The notes: generated by a model from the letters alone, not told the origin. DNA of 64,000 nt from Lysinibacillus alkalisoli (GCF_014643595.1 NZ_BMJT01000001.1:124001-188000); one strand, 5' to 3'; positions 18,680 to 29,510 are shown, counted from the first letter of the stretch. Numbers and translations: made by a program.

Positions 18680-21600
18680 ATGAGCAAAAAACATGTACGA
18701 AAGGTTAGTAAAGCAGCTGTAATTGCGGCATTAGCTTCGGGTACAATTGCCTATACATTGCCGACATCTGTACAGGCGGCTTCTCCATTTAGTGATGTGG
18801 ACCCAAGTAGCTCACATTATGACAATATCATTCAGTTGTATGAATTAGGTTATGTGCAAGGGTTTAGAGGGAAGTATATGCCCAATCAATCCGTCACGCG
18901 TGCTCAAGCAGCTAAAATGTTAGCGCAAATGTTACAACTTGATACCACAAATGTAAAAGACCCAGGTTATACAGATGTGAGCCATAATTATGAGATGTAT
19001 CCGTATATTGCCGCATTAGCTGAGGCTAATATTATGACAGGTTATAAAAAGAAGTTTCAGCCATATGAGCCTGTAACACGTAGTCAAATGGCAAAGATGT
19101 TAGTGCTAGGGTATAACTTTGATGTTGCATCATCTATTCAACCACGTTTTATTGATGTGGACGAAAAGACGAGTAATGCGGTTTATATTCAAAGTTTAGT
19201 TGATATGGGGATTACAAGAGGTACTACCCATAATACATATTCGCCATATAAACCAGTGACTCGTGCACAGATGGCAACATTTTTAATTACTTCTGACAAA
19301 GTAAGTACAGAGCAAAGGGAATATAAAATTACAAATGTTGATGGCAACACCGTTTATATTAATGGTGTCGCTTATAAAGTAGGTACAAAACTTAAGCCAT
19401 TTATTAATAACCGCAATGCTAATGTATTAAAAGGCGCGACCATTGAAGGCGTTTTTAGAGGTAAAGAGCTTGTAGAGTTACAAAAGCTCACAATTAATGC
19501 GAGCGGTGCATCAGCATCACGTATGTTAACGTTTGATGGAGATTATGAGACATTGCAAGCGGATGTAGTCATTAATGGCAATCATATTTTGTTCCGTAAT
19601 ATGTATATTCAAGGACATGTGTTAATTAATGAGACAGTGCGTCCGCCGTTGACGCAATTTTTAACCTATAGTCAGCGTCAAATGTTTTTAACAGAAGGGT
19701 TCGCCACACGATTGCAAGTTAGAGATCGCGATGTAATTGACTGGGGTAATGGCAATCAATCTGAAATGAATCCTGTTGAAAAGAACATTCGCTTTGAAAA
19801 TGCCGAAGTAGCACGTATGACGGTTTCACAAAATAAAACACGTATTACAACTGACACAGTTATTGGACGTCTAGAAGTGATTGGTGAAGTTCAAGAAATT
19901 GAAGTGATTGGTGATGTAAAATACTTCCATGTTAATAATGCCACACCATTAACAATCTTTGGTGAGGGTCATATTAAACATATGCAATACGACAGTTTAT
20001 ATGACTTGCAAATTTATTACGAAGGCACTATTGATAAATTAGTTGTGGATAATATTTATGGCTGGATTGATTTAGGTGAATACACATATATTGAGGAAGT
20101 GATTTTACCAGTAGGTGAGTCTCCGAATAATATTTTTGATGATTATTTAGAGGATCATACTAATATTACGGTAATTGAAGACTCAGATGGCAATCCAGTA
20201 GATAAAGACCCTATTGAAAACCAAAAGCCATCAGACCGTACACCACCTGTTTTAAAAATTGTTGAGATTAGTGCAGCTGGTACAAATGCGGAAATTAAAT
20301 TTTCAAGTAATGAACGTGGCACTTATTATTATATTGTGCAAAAGAAAGAAAAAGATATGAAGCCACCTTCAGGACGAGATTTAATCGAACAAATCCCTGG
20401 AAAATATGATGATAATGGCACAGGCGCCATGCGTGTTGGTGAAAACAGTTTCACAGCAACAGGTTTGGCTGAAAAAGAAACATACGTCGTTTACATTATT
20501 GGAATTGATGGCTCTAAAAACGTATCGTCTACAGTGAGCCAAGAATTCCAGTTAAAAGATGCTACACCACCACGTGTCAATCATTTAAAAGCAACACCAT
20601 TACACGGTGGACAGCGCGCGGGTGTAACATTTACCGCAAGTGAACCAGGCGATTATTATATTTATTATCGCCCTAAAACCACAGGGCAAACCCCTGCAAC
20701 ATTTGCAGAGATTAAAGCAAACGCACAAGTCACAGGCAAGGCAAAAGCAGATAAACTCGTCATTAACGAAACGTTAACTGGTCTAACTGCTGAAACTGAA
20801 TATGAAGTATATGTAGCAATGATTGACCTGTCAGGCAATGAGTCTGTGGAGCCACAAGCAAAAACAGATCTGACAACATCAGCGCTTGATAATGTACCAC
20901 CATATGTGACAAAGCCTTTATTGACCCCTTCAGACCGTGATAGTGCAAACCCAAGTATTTTCTATGTGCCTGTAAGTGAGGCTTTAGATAGAGAAACAGC
21001 AGAAGATGTGACAAACTATCGTTTAACAGGTGCGGCTATGGTAAATATACCTTCTCATGATAAGGATGGTGTGTTGCCGAAATCTGTAAAGTATATTGAA
21101 AATCGTAAAGTGTTAGCGATTGAGGTACCAGGTGATACAGGGCTAGTTAACTATGACAATATCGTCTTTACGGTTTTACCAGGTGTAAAAGATTTAGCCT
21201 TTAATGACTTTGAAAATGAGCAAAATATTGCAGCTGGCGAAAAGCCACGTAACTTTACGGAATACATTCATACAGATGCCACAATACCAAAATTAACACT
21301 TGATAAAGTGCAGTTGGATGAAGCTAATCGTGATAAGGCACTTGCTACATTTACAACAGATAAAGCGGGTACGTACTACTATATGATTATGCCAAAGCAA
21401 ACGGATATGGCTGGTATTACATCACGTGATTTCTATGATGAGTTTGTTAATAACCCGTCAGGTAAATTCCAAGACGGTAATAAAAATAAATATGTCGGTG
21501 ATTTACAACAACCTGCACCAGCAATGGTTGGTACACAAACAAAAGCGGTGAGTGTACCCGCATCAGAGTTAGATCCATTTGTCACCTACTCTTTATTTAT

Positions 21601-22939
21601 GATTGTGCGTGACCGTTCAGGTAACTTATCACAAATTGTACAAAAAGACATCGTACAAGATACAATGCCACCTCAAGTTACAGTAAATAACTTGGATTTA
21701 TTAAGTGGACAACAGGGCAAGGTGAAGCCACTCTTTGGTGACCGTACAGCTGAGATGAGTATTACAAGTGATGAAGCGGGTTATTTATATTATGTGATTG
21801 AAGAGGCAACAGGGCCTAATGATACAGGCTTTACAGATTACCGCGCACATGAGGTAAAGGCAAAAGGAAAACGAGCCGATTTAAATGCGACTACAGCAAC
21901 AAAAGTGTTGTTAACGGGTCTTTCACCACATAAATATTATAAAGTGTATATTGCAGTGGAAGATGCCTATGGTAATTTAACGATGAAAGAGCAATCACAT
22001 AAAAATAATGGACAACCTGTAGGCACAGAAAATCCAAATGCTCAACCTATGCATTACTTCTTCTTATCAGATGGCACATTGCCAACATTTATGAACCCAT
22101 TAGGAATTTTTGAAAATGGTAAATATCGTGATATTTTAGAACGAGCAGATGGCATGAGCGAAGATGGCACAAATAATGTGAATCAATTAACACCAACCAC
22201 ACATGGTATTATCGTACGCCAAACAGGTGGTAAAGACTTTAAAGTAACGTTTAGTGAAGCAATTGCAAAAAATCCTACAACGGGTGAGCCTGTAAATTCA
22301 TGGTCTGAGTTAAGTCCGTTCATTAAGATTAGCCCAGCACCACAAAATGCCACATTAACCATCCCACAAGACAATACAGGGAATGTATTAACATGGCAAC
22401 CATATGAATTATTATTAACGTATGGTAATGAAATCACAGCAGATATTACACTAACGGTAACAGGCACAGACATTGCCAATTATAAATTTAAACCAGATAT
22501 TGCGAAATACCGTATTATGCCAACAAACCTACCACCGATTAACTTAGTAGAAGCCCGCTTATTAAACCCTACTAATGCAGGTAGTGGCAGTAAAAATACC
22601 TCTAAGGAGCTACGCTTCTTATTTGAATCAAACATGGATGTAGAACAATGGCGTCCGAAACTATACTATGCAACAACAACAACAGATGTTACGACATTAA
22701 CACCTACACAAATGGAGCAAGTTGTACAAGCGGTTGAAGATAAGAAGCAAAAACCAACCGGGATTATTGCGATGGGTGATATGCCATTCACACCATCAGC
22801 CGCAGTGGATGTATCATTACCATCAACTACAATTGATACTTTTATCGAAGGTCAACGTGTGCATGTCATTAGTAAAGATATGTATGGTAACTTACGTTTA
22901 TCAGAATCAAATGGTGGCACAACAAATATTATTAAATAA
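18680..22939 (+). CDS. Large SLH-domain surface protein with fibronectin/Ig-like modules
   Basis: Secreted cell-wall protein of 1419 residues. The signal peptide ends near VQA at 31-33. Three SLH repeats follow (about 36-78, 96-138, 158-205), each ending in VTRAQ/VTRSQ plus MAKM-like, which bind pyruvylated secondary wall polymer. A beta-rich linker domain (about 210-510) precedes a series of about five modules of roughly 130 residues that open with (D)xTPP or similar and close with xGLxxxxxYxVYIxxxDxxGN, as in fibronectin type III/Ig-like folds. It is probably an S-layer or surface adhesin-type protein. The AAGGAGGT site is strong, suggesting high expression. No enzymatic domain is seen. Confidence 0.88.
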   Translation: MSKKHVRKVSKAAVIAALASGTIAYTLPTSVQAASPFSDVDPSSSHYDNIIQLYELGYVQGFRGKYMPNQSVTRAQAAKMLAQMLQLDTTNVKDPGYTDVSHNYEMYPYIAALAEANIMTGYKKKFQPYEPVTRSQMAKMLVLGYNFDVASSIQPRFIDVDEKTSNAVYIQSLVDMGITRGTTHNTYSPYKPVTRAQMATFLITSDKVSTEQREYKITNVDGNTVYINGVAYKVGTKLKPFINNRNANVLKGATIEGVFRGKELVELQKLTINASGASASRMLTFDGDYETLQADVVINGNHILFRNMYIQGHVLINETVRPPLTQFLTYSQRQMFLTEGFATRLQVRDRDVIDWGNGNQSEMNPVEKNIRFENAEVARMTVSQNKTRITTDTVIGRLEVIGEVQEIEVIGDVKYFHVNNATPLTIFGEGHIKHMQYDSLYDLQIYYEGTIDKLVVDNIYGWIDLGEYTYIEEVILPVGESPNNIFDDYLEDHTNITVIEDSDGNPVDKDPIENQKPSDRTPPVLKIVEISAAGTNAEIKFSSNERGTYYYIVQKKEKDMKPPSGRDLIEQIPGKYDDNGTGAMRVGENSFTATGLAEKETYVVYIIGIDGSKNVSSTVSQEFQLKDATPPRVNHLKATPLHGGQRAGVTFTASEPGDYYIYYRPKTTGQTPATFAEIKANAQVTGKAKADKLVINETLTGLTAETEYEVYVAMIDLSGNESVEPQAKTDLTTSALDNVPPYVTKPLLTPSDRDSANPSIFYVPVSEALDRETAEDVTNYRLTGAAMVNIPSHDKDGVLPKSVKYIENRKVLAIEVPGDTGLVNYDNIVFTVLPGVKDLAFNDFENEQNIAAGEKPRNFTEYIHTDATIPKLTLDKVQLDEANRDKALATFTTDKAGTYYYMIMPKQTDMAGITSRDFYDEFVNNPSGKFQDGNKNKYVGDLQQPAPAMVGTQTKAVSVPASELDPFVTYSLFMIVRDRSGNLSQIVQKDIVQDTMPPQVTVNNLDLLSGQQGKVKPLFGDRTAEMSITSDEAGYLYYVIEEATGPNDTGFTDYRAHEVKAKGKRADLNATTATKVLLTGLSPHKYYKVYIAVEDAYGNLTMKEQSHKNNGQPVGTENPNAQPMHYFFLSDGTLPTFMNPLGIFENGKYRDILERADGMSEDGTNNVNQLTPTTHGIIVRQTGGKDFKVTFSEAIAKNPTTGEPVNSWSELSPFIKISPAPQNATLTIPQDNTGNVLTWQPYELLLTYGNEITADITLTVTGTDIANYKFKPDIAKYRIMPTNLPPINLVEARLLNPTNAGSGSKNTSKELRFLFESNMDVEQWRPKLYYATTTTDVTTLTPTQMEQVVQAVEDKKQKPTGIIAMGDMPFTPSAAVDVSLPSTTIDTFIEGQRVHVISKDMYGNLRLSESNGGTTNIIK

Positions 22940-22948
22940 ATGTTTTAC

Positions 22949-22985
22949 ATGGCTTAGTGATCAAAACGTCACTAAGCCATTTTTA
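22949..22985 (+). terminator. Terminator of the SLH-protein gene
   Basis: Perfect 12-bp stem ATGGCTTAGTGA (22949-22960 with 22969-22980), 8-base loop, T run. Confidence 0.88.
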
Positions 22986-23078
22986 TATTACCGCATTGTC
23001 ACAAGTTATTCATACAACATGTGCACACAAAGTGAACCTCTATTAATAAGAGGCGTTGTATGTATTGAGGTGAATGAG

Positions 23079-23846
23079 ATGAAAGAACCTGTTGATATTT
23101 TCTTAACCAAGTATGTAGAAGAAGTAACAGCAATTTTAGGGGATAACGTCTATGGCATTTACGTATATGGTTCTCTAGCTTTACAAGCTTTTCAACCAAC
23201 GAGTGATATCGATTTACTTATTGTGACAAAATTTGATTTGACTAAACAAGAGGTAGGTAATTTGCGCAAGCTTCATAAAAAATTAGCTAAGAACGAACCT
23301 CTTTGTAAAAAAATAGATGGTATGTATATTCCGTTAATTGATTTAGAAAAGAACGAACCTTGTTATTATATTCATAAAGGTAAAGTGAAATATGGTGAGT
23401 GGGATACAAATGGCATTACGTGGTGGCTTTTAAAACATAAAGGCATTACATTATATGGTTCTCTCGCACAAACCCTACCCATTGAAGCAACATGGGACAA
23501 TGTGAAAGCAACCCTACAATACAATTTATACGGGTATTGGCAACCAAAAACAAAGCATTTATTTTATTTTTGGCGTACCGAAGATTTTTTATTTGCGGTG
23601 ACAACAATGGCACGTATTTATGCCTCGTATTTAACCGATCAAATTGTCTCTAAAAAAGAGGCATTACAATTAATGAAAAAGCAATCTCCACAACAATGGC
23701 ATATCTTGTTTGAAGAAGCACAAGCGGCATTATCAGGTGCGAAGCTGACCAAAATACCGAATCGTATGACACGTGCTAAGCTGTGTCAGCAATTTTTGCA
23801 AGATGCCATTACAGGGCGTTTTGGTAAAGCGCATGCTGTAACATAA
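23079..23846 (+). CDS. AadA-like nucleotidyltransferase (DUF4111 C-terminal domain)
   Basis: Cytoplasmic 255-residue protein with the nucleotidyltransferase signature GS-x(10)-DID at Gly31/Ser32 and Asp43/Asp45, followed by a helical domain that resembles the DUF4111 part of AadA aminoglycoside adenylyltransferases (the KYGEWDTNGI segment corresponds to FGEWQRNDI of AadA). Such proteins AMP-modify spectinomycin or streptomycin, but many chromosomal relatives have no tested resistance function. The residue aligned by eye with the AadA catalytic Glu seems to be Asp here. The start at 23079 has GAGGTG upstream; the much longer open frame overlaps the SLH gene and is spurious there. Confidence 0.75.
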   Translation: MKEPVDIFLTKYVEEVTAILGDNVYGIYVYGSLALQAFQPTSDIDLLIVTKFDLTKQEVGNLRKLHKKLAKNEPLCKKIDGMYIPLIDLEKNEPCYYIHKGKVKYGEWDTNGITWWLLKHKGITLYGSLAQTLPIEATWDNVKATLQYNLYGYWQPKTKHLFYFWRTEDFLFAVTTMARIYASYLTDQIVSKKEALQLMKKQSPQQWHILFEEAQAALSGAKLTKIPNRMTRAKLCQQFLQDAITGRFGKAHAVT

Positions 23847-23925
23847 AGAAGTGTGGTTAGTTATTGTACTAAGTAGTAGTTTTGCCGAAAGTACATGATG
23901 AGTGCTTGTATGAAGCTATAAATAG

Positions 23926-23968
23926 CAAAGTGGTAAAGAGATAACCCTTCTCTTTACCACTTTGTTTT
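23926..23968. terminator. Bidirectional terminator with CAAAGTGGTAAAGAG stem
   Basis: Perfect 15-bp stem (23926-23940 with 23950-23964), 9-base loop, TTTT following. It serves the nucleotidyltransferase gene and the convergent monooxygenase gene. The stem sequence recurs in terminators near 54.4 and 58.9 kb. Confidence 0.88.
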
Positions 23969-23988
23969 ATGGTGGTGCAACAATAGGC

Positions 23989-25149
23989 TTAACTTAAGTG
24001 TGTGTTACGTGGACGCAGTAATCCCAAGTTTTCACGTAAGGTAGCGTTCATGTAATCTTTTTTAAACACCCCTCTTTGCTGCAACACAGGCACGACTTTA
24101 TGTACAAAATCGTCTAGACCCTCTGGCAACACAGTTGGAATAAAGATAAAGCCATCTGCACCTTCTTCATGCAACCATTGTGCCATTTCGTCGGCAATCG
24201 TTTGAGGTGTACCAATAAATGACGCATGACGCCCTGTACTTTGCATAGCTTGTAAATGAATTGTCTGTTCTTCATAGTGTTTCTTTTTTTGATAAGCTTC
24301 TTCTACCGTATTCCCTACAATAATTTGTGCGCCAGGCATGATTAATAATTCATGATGTTGTCGCTTATAAGTTACTAAGCGTTTTTTTACATCCTTATAA
24401 AAGGTTTTGGCAATGTCTAGTGTAGGTAGCATTGTAAAAATAATGTCTGCCGTTTCAGCAGCACGCTCTTTAAAATGTTCGGAAACTCCTGCTTGTATAA
24501 TAACGGGGTGACCTTGAGGGGGACGAGAGATACTTAAAGGGCCCTGTATGTCAAAGTAATCGCCTTGATGATTCGTTACATGCAATTTAGTGGCATCTGC
24601 AAAAATACCTTCTCTTTTATTTAAAATAACGGCCTCATCTTCCCAACTATCCCATAGTTTTTTTACGACGTGTAAAAATTCTTCTGTATATGCTGCACGC
24701 TCTTCCTCTGGTAATAGATCTGTTTTACCAAAATTGATATTTTCAAAGTCGCCTCGTGAACTGACAACGTTCCAAGCCGCACGACCACTACTCAGATGGT
24801 CAATAGAAGCAAACATACGTGCTATATGATAAGGCTCGTTATAAATAGTAGAAGCGGTAGCAGCTAGCCCAATACGTGATGTGCAAGGTAATAACGCAGT
24901 TAATAATGTAATAGGCTCTAGCCATAGGTTGTTTTTATACGTAATATCAGTGGGGCTTGCTAACATGGCGTAACGGTCTGGTTGAAAGACAAAATCCAAT
25001 TTCCCTTCCTCAGCAGTTTGAATTAATTTTTGATAGGCGGATAATGGTTGATGAATAAAATTTTCGATAGGTGTGTTCTTCCAAGTGCCATGAGCTGAGG
25101 CAGGTGCAAGTAAAGTAGTAGCGAGTTTTAACATTTTCTTTTGTGGCAT
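23989..25149 (-). CDS. LLM-class FMN-dependent monooxygenase (NtaA/SnaA/SoxA type)
   Basis: Bacterial luciferase-fold oxygenase of 386 residues that needs reduced FMN from a separate reductase. Family marks: an N-terminal beta strand (LKLATTLLAP), SRIGLAATASTIYNEPYHIARMFASIDHLS as conserved adjoining parts, SGRAAWNVVSS, a GDYFDIQGPL stretch, and HPVIIQAGVSEHFKERAA. This subfamily includes enzymes for nitrilotriacetate, dibenzothiophene sulfone and N-acetyl-S-alkyl-cysteine breakdown. AAGGAGAG upstream supports the start at 25149 rather than a 16-codon extension. No FMN reductase gene is next to it. Substrate unknown; organosulfur use is plausible given the second LLM gene at 32.9 kb. Confidence 0.87.
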   Translation of the reverse strand: MPQKKMLKLATTLLAPASAHGTWKNTPIENFIHQPLSAYQKLIQTAEEGKLDFVFQPDRYAMLASPTDITYKNNLWLEPITLLTALLPCTSRIGLAATASTIYNEPYHIARMFASIDHLSSGRAAWNVVSSRGDFENINFGKTDLLPEEERAAYTEEFLHVVKKLWDSWEDEAVILNKREGIFADATKLHVTNHQGDYFDIQGPLSISRPPQGHPVIIQAGVSEHFKERAAETADIIFTMLPTLDIAKTFYKDVKKRLVTYKRQHHELLIMPGAQIIVGNTVEEAYQKKKHYEEQTIHLQAMQSTGRHASFIGTPQTIADEMAQWLHEEGADGFIFIPTVLPEGLDDFVHKVVPVLQQRGVFKKDYMNATLRENLGLLRPRNTHLS

Positions 25150-25468
25150 AATACTCTCCTTCCTAAAACACGCAATGTAACGGATTGTGTTTATCAATTA
25201 AATGGTAAGAGTTATGAGGCTAGGATACAAGATAGAAAAATGCCATCCTCAACCATATTTTATGGAGATGGCGTTTTATTTATAGGTCTAAAACAGGTCT
25301 TATTACTTATTTTCATAGAAATATGAAACACTATGACCTATAGTGTGACGATTGGATTTTGAATGCATACCTATTTTTTAGGCTAAATAAACTATTTTTA
25401 TGTTTACTTTGAATTCAGCATAGTGTAATGTGCATTATATTATGATAATTAGATAAGGAGGAAGAACT
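25150..25468. other. Intergenic region with a hairpin and chemoreceptor upstream sequence
   Basis: A 319-bp divergent intergenic stretch. It contains an imperfect hairpin (GCCATC 25242-25247 with GATGGC 25267-25272, inner CCAT/ATGG) followed by GTTTTATTTAT. At 25383-25402 a block CTAAATAAACTATTTTTATG resembles sequence upstream of the second chemoreceptor gene (27304-27322). An AAGGAGGAAG site precedes the chemoreceptor ATG. No gene is supported. Confidence 0.5.
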
Positions 25469-27172
25469 ATGCATTCCATACGGACGAAAATGAACGTTTT
25501 AATCCTTTCGTCAGTAATTATTTTAACGATTGTGTTAGCTATTTTTAATTTTTATTCTAAGAAGCAAGATTTAATGGAAAGTGCTGAACATAAATTAAAT
25601 GCTGACTTGCATCTGAGCGCAGCATTAATTGACCAAACTTTTGGGGGAGATTGGACAATTAAAGAAGGTCAACTACATAAAGGGAATAAAAAAATAGCGA
25701 ATGATACGGCATTAGTTGATAGATTAAATGAATTAACAGAAGGTAGTGCCGTTACTATCTTTCAACAAGATGAACGTGTGGCAACTAGTATTGTCACAAA
25801 AGGTGAGCGCATTGTAGGTACTAAAGCAGACCCTACTGTCAGCGAACAAGTTTTAGAAAAAAGAAAGCGTTATCAAGGTGAGGCCAATGTAAATGGTGTA
25901 CATTATTTGACCGTCTACGAACCGATTTTTGATGCCAATGATCATGCGATTGGTATGTTGTTTATTGGTGTGCCTGCTAAAATCTATACAGATATTGTCA
26001 TGAAATCAACTACGACGAATATTATAATTTCCATTATTGCCGTCGTAATTACAGCGCTCATTATGACATTTTTTATCCGCAGTCAGATTACACGTCCTTT
26101 AGGTCAATTAAGAGATACAGCTAATGAAGTGGCTGATTTAAATTTAACAAGTAAAGTGTTAAATGCTAAAGGAAAAGATGAAATCGCTCAACTAGCGAAG
26201 GCTTTCCAACGTATGCAACATCATTTGGCTGAAATTGCGAATCAACTTATTAATAGCTCTTCACAAGTGGCAGAATCAACTACGACGCTATCGATATCAA
26301 CGGACCAAACAAGCGAAAGTATTAATGAAGTAAGTATAACGATTAGTTCTATTGCTAATCAGGCATCTGACCAAGCAGAAGAAGCGCATCAAATTGCAGA
26401 TACTATGACAGAAACACTGCATAATATTAAAGAGAATACCGCCAAAGTACAATATGCGGTAGCTAAGGCACATGAGTCAACAGCTTTTGCGCATGAGGGG
26501 CAACAAACGATTGAACAAGCAGAGCAACATCTCACCATTGTAATGGGAGCTGCCGAGGACTCACGCACATCTGTTGAGAAATTAGGAGAACATTCTAAGC
26601 AAATTGATAATATTATTACAGTGATTACAGATATTGCAGACCAAACAAATTTACTTGCGCTTAATGCAGCAATTGAGGCAGCAAGAGCGGGTGAGCAAGG
26701 TAAAGGCTTTGCGGTTGTAGCAGATGAGGTGCGTAAATTAGCTGAGCAATCTAGTGAGTCAGCGCACCAAATTACAACATTAATTGTAAATATCCAAGGT
26801 GAAATCACTACGATGATGGATGTGATGCAGCGTAATATTGAAGCGTTGAAAGAACAAGCTCAACTTGTCCAAACAGGTGGTAAGGCATTTCATGAAATTG
26901 TTCATAAAATTGAAGAAACAGAAGCTCAAATGACATATTTAGAAGGCTTCTTCGAACAAACAGCTACTAAGATTACAAATGTCCAACATTTTACACAACG
27001 TATTATGGGCTCGGCAGAAGACTCAGCTGCTGTAACAGAAGAAGTGGCAGCGGCAACAGAAGAACAGTTAGCAGCCGTTGAAGAAGTTACAGCAAGTACC
27101 GAAGAGTTGGCGCAAATTGCTACGAACTTGCAAAAAGAAGCAAGTAAATTTACAACACATCGCCATGAATAA
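25469..27172 (+). CDS. Methyl-accepting chemotaxis protein
   Basis: Transmembrane chemoreceptor of 567 residues: TM1 about 8-28, an extracytoplasmic single-Cache-type sensor (about 29-183), TM2 about 185-205, HAMP (about 207-260), and a long cytoplasmic coiled coil with the invariant hairpin tip containing [20 protein letters not shown] and [18 protein letters not shown]. It signals to CheA/CheW to bias flagellar rotation. It is closely related along its length to the receptor encoded 320 bp downstream, indicating tandem duplication. No C-terminal CheR pentapeptide. Ligand unknown. Confidence 0.93.
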   Translation: MHSIRTKMNVLILSSVIILTIVLAIFNFYSKKQDLMESAEHKLNADLHLSAALIDQTFGGDWTIKEGQLHKGNKKIANDTALVDRLNELTEGSAVTIFQQDERVATSIVTKGERIVGTKADPTVSEQVLEKRKRYQGEANVNGVHYLTVYEPIFDANDHAIGMLFIGVPAKIYTDIVMKSTTTNIIISIIAVVITALIMTFFIRSQITRPLGQLRDTANEVADLNLTSKVLNAKGKDEIAQLAKAFQRMQHHLAEIANQLINSSSQVAESTTTLSISTDQTSESINEVSITISSIANQASDQAEEAHQIADTMTETLHNIKENTAKVQYAVAKAHESTAFAHEGQQTIEQAEQHLTIVMGAAEDSRTSVEKLGEHSKQIDNIITVITDIADQTNLLALNAAIEAARAGEQGKGFAVVADEVRKLAEQSSESAHQITTLIVNIQGEITTMMDVMQRNIEALKEQAQLVQTGGKAFHEIVHKIEETEAQMTYLEGFFEQTATKITNVQHFTQRIMGSAEDSAAVTEEVAAATEEQLAAVEEVTASTEELAQIATNLQKEASKFTTHRHE

Positions 27173-27213
27173 GATAAAAGGTGTAAATAACTCACTACTA
27201 TCTCCTATAGCCG

Positions 27214-27254
27214 TCGTGTGTATCTTGTAAGTCACAAGATACACACGATTTTTT
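27214..27254 (+). terminator. Terminator between the two chemoreceptor genes
   Basis: Perfect 15-bp stem TCGTGTGTATCTTGT (27214-27228 with 27234-27248), 5-base loop, six T. The rest of the 318-bp gap to the next gene holds only AT-rich leader and the block shared with 25383-25402. Confidence 0.9.
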
Positions 27255-27490
27255 GATATGGATCCAATGCCGTAATAAAAATTAAAAATATCATTAAGTG
27301 ATACTAAATACCTGTTTTTATGCACTTGAGTATAGTGAATCATGTAAAAATAAGATTGTATGGAAAGATTGACATAAATATGTGCTTTTTATGAAAAAGA
27401 TTAAATCAAAAGTAATATATCTTTTACTTGTCATTGGTCAAAAAAGCTGTATTATATGGAAAGATCCAGCGCAGGGAGGCGTATTGTTTT

Positions 27491-29167
27491 ATGAAATCGA
27501 TCCGTACTAAAATTAATGTTGTTGTCATTGTCGCTATACTTTTGTTAACAACCATTTTAACTGTGTATAACTATCAATCTAAAAAACAGGATTTATTTTC
27601 AAGTGCTGAACATAAGCTATTATCCGATTTGACGCTCAGTAAAGCTTTTGTAGATGAGAAGATACCTGGGGAGTGGCAAATTAAAAATAACGAATTAGTT
27701 AAAGGCACGACATCCATGAATGATAATAATACATTGTTGGACCACTTAAAGGAACTTACGCAAGGGAATACATATACGATTGTACAAAATAATGTACGAG
27801 TCGCGACGACTGAAAGTGGTAATGAGGGAACTACTGTAGATCCAGCAGTAACAAAACAAGTAATCGAACAAAAAGAGAACTACATCGGACAAGTTGATGT
27901 TAATGGCAAACTATTTTTTACGGTGTATGAACCAATTCTATCTCAAAATGAAGTTATTGGTATGTTGTCTGTGGCAGTGCCAGCAGACACGTATCTTACG
28001 ATTTTAAATCAATCTACTATGACAAATATTATCATTTCTGTTATCTTATTGGTGATAGCTATAGTTATGGTATCGTTATTTGTTTCTAAACAGATTGTAA
28101 AACCGATACAAGGTATTCGTAATACAGCGCTTGCGGTAGCTAAGTTAGACTTAACGACAAAATTATTCCAACCTAAGGGACAAGACGAGATTTCACAATT
28201 GGCTGAGGCATTTCATACGATGCAACTGCATTTACAAGAAGTCGCAGGTCAATTACAACATAGCTCCACACAAGTAGCAGACTCATCTAAAACATTAGCC
28301 GTAGCAGCCGAGCAAACAAGTGAAAGTGTGAGTGAAGTTAGTCAAACTATTAACGAGATTGCCACACAAGTGACTTCGCAAGCGGAAGGTGCGCACCATA
28401 TTGCAGATACTATGACCGATATGGTAACAGAAGTGGAGCAAAATGATAGCAATGTGCAAAAAGCTGTTTTAAAGGCTAAAGAGTCTACTGTATCAGCACA
28501 AAAGGGTTATGATACGATTCAAGAGGCTGCCACACAGTTACAAACTGTAATGCAAACAGCTGAACAATCCAGGCAGTCTGTAGAACGATTAGGAGATTAT
28601 TCTAGTCAAATTGATAATATCATCACAGTCATTACGAATATTGCAGACCAAACGAATTTATTAGCCTTAAACGCGGCAATTGAGGCAGCAAGAGCAGGTG
28701 AACAAGGTAAAGGTTTTGCGGTTGTAGCTGATGAGGTACGTCAGTTAGCAGAGCAATCCAGTGAATCAGCTCAACAAATCACCACCCTTATTACCAATAT
28801 TCAAAGTGAAATTATGACAACTGTGCATGAAATCCAGCAAAATATTGCTGCGCTCAAATTACAAAATAATTTAGTACAAGAGAGTGGGCAAAGTTTTGAT
28901 GACATTGTAGAAAAAATACAAGAAACAGAACAAGCGATGTCTTATTTACAAGCCTTTATTGCTAAGATGAATGGCAAAGTAGACGAGGTGCGCCAATTTA
29001 CAGCTGCGATTATGGAGACAGCAGAAGACTCAGCAGCTGTTACAGAAGAAGTAGCAGCCAATTCTGAAGAGCAATTAGCTGTTGTCGAAGAAATTACAGC
29101 GAGTATAGAAGAACTCTCTCAAATTTCGAATAATCTTAAACAAGAAGCGGATAAATTTTCAATTTAG
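27491..29167 (+). CDS. Methyl-accepting chemotaxis protein, tandem paralogue
   Basis: Chemoreceptor of 558 residues with the same layout as its upstream neighbour: TM1 about 8-28, Cache-type sensor, TM2 about 180-200, HAMP, methylation helices and the signalling tip. The cytoplasmic half is nearly identical to the neighbour, while the sensor domain has diverged, as expected after duplication and ligand change. The start is at 27491, after GGAGG; a longer frame begins 21 codons earlier without a site. The gene has its own upstream region because a terminator separates the two. Confidence 0.93.
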   Translation: MKSIRTKINVVVIVAILLLTTILTVYNYQSKKQDLFSSAEHKLLSDLTLSKAFVDEKIPGEWQIKNNELVKGTTSMNDNNTLLDHLKELTQGNTYTIVQNNVRVATTESGNEGTTVDPAVTKQVIEQKENYIGQVDVNGKLFFTVYEPILSQNEVIGMLSVAVPADTYLTILNQSTMTNIIISVILLVIAIVMVSLFVSKQIVKPIQGIRNTALAVAKLDLTTKLFQPKGQDEISQLAEAFHTMQLHLQEVAGQLQHSSTQVADSSKTLAVAAEQTSESVSEVSQTINEIATQVTSQAEGAHHIADTMTDMVTEVEQNDSNVQKAVLKAKESTVSAQKGYDTIQEAATQLQTVMQTAEQSRQSVERLGDYSSQIDNIITVITNIADQTNLLALNAAIEAARAGEQGKGFAVVADEVRQLAEQSSESAQQITTLITNIQSEIMTTVHEIQQNIAALKLQNNLVQESGQSFDDIVEKIQETEQAMSYLQAFIAKMNGKVDEVRQFTAAIMETAEDSAAVTEEVAANSEEQLAVVEEITASIEELSQISNNLKQEADKFSI

Positions 29168-29252
29168 GTACGAATATAAAAAAGCTGTCTTTGGTAGAAG
29201 GGATTATTATATTATTTACAGCAATGTTAGTTAAGAGAAGGGAATGTTTAGC

Positions 29253-29510
29253 ATGAATAAGACAATTCAAGAACGGTATTTTAAAAATGGCCGGTTAACA
29301 GTTATTCCTAAAAAAGAAAAAAATAAATTAGAAGTTTTGAATGAATTAATACAGCTATTTGAAATGAATAAACAATATAACGAAAAAGAAATTAATGAGT
29401 TATTAAAAAATGTTTATCCAGATTTCGCCATCTTACGACGTTATTTAGTAGATTATAAATATTTAAATAGAACCCAAGATTGTATGACGTATTTTGTGAA
29501 CGAAAGGTAA
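29253..29510 (+). CDS. Small DUF2087-like protein
   Basis: An 85-residue basic protein. The region RLTVIPKKEKNKLEVLNELI through NYPDFAILRRYLVDYKYLNRT (shown as two parts; exact first residues of the second are VYPDFAILRRYL) matches the pattern of DUF2087, a small domain with a putative DNA/RNA-binding helical fold often found alone or fused to ArsR-type HTH. GAAGGGA at 29236-29242 is too close to the first in-frame ATG (29244), so I use the ATG at 29253. It lies 85 bp after the chemoreceptor gene with no clear terminator between. Role unknown. Confidence 0.75.
   Translation: MNKTIQERYFKNGRLTVIPKKEKNKLEVLNELIQLFEMNKQYNEKEINELLKNVYPDFAILRRYLVDYKYLNRTQDCMTYFVNER

Noticed and set aside
22722-23078. 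N-terminal extension of the nucleotidyltransferase frame into the SLH gene
   Set aside because: It overlaps real coding sequence in another frame and crosses the SLH terminator; the ATG at 23079 has its own ribosome binding site.
25383-25430. Sigma-D type flagellar promoter before the first chemoreceptor gene
   Set aside because: A TAAA element exists, but no GCCGATAT-like -10 at the right spacing.
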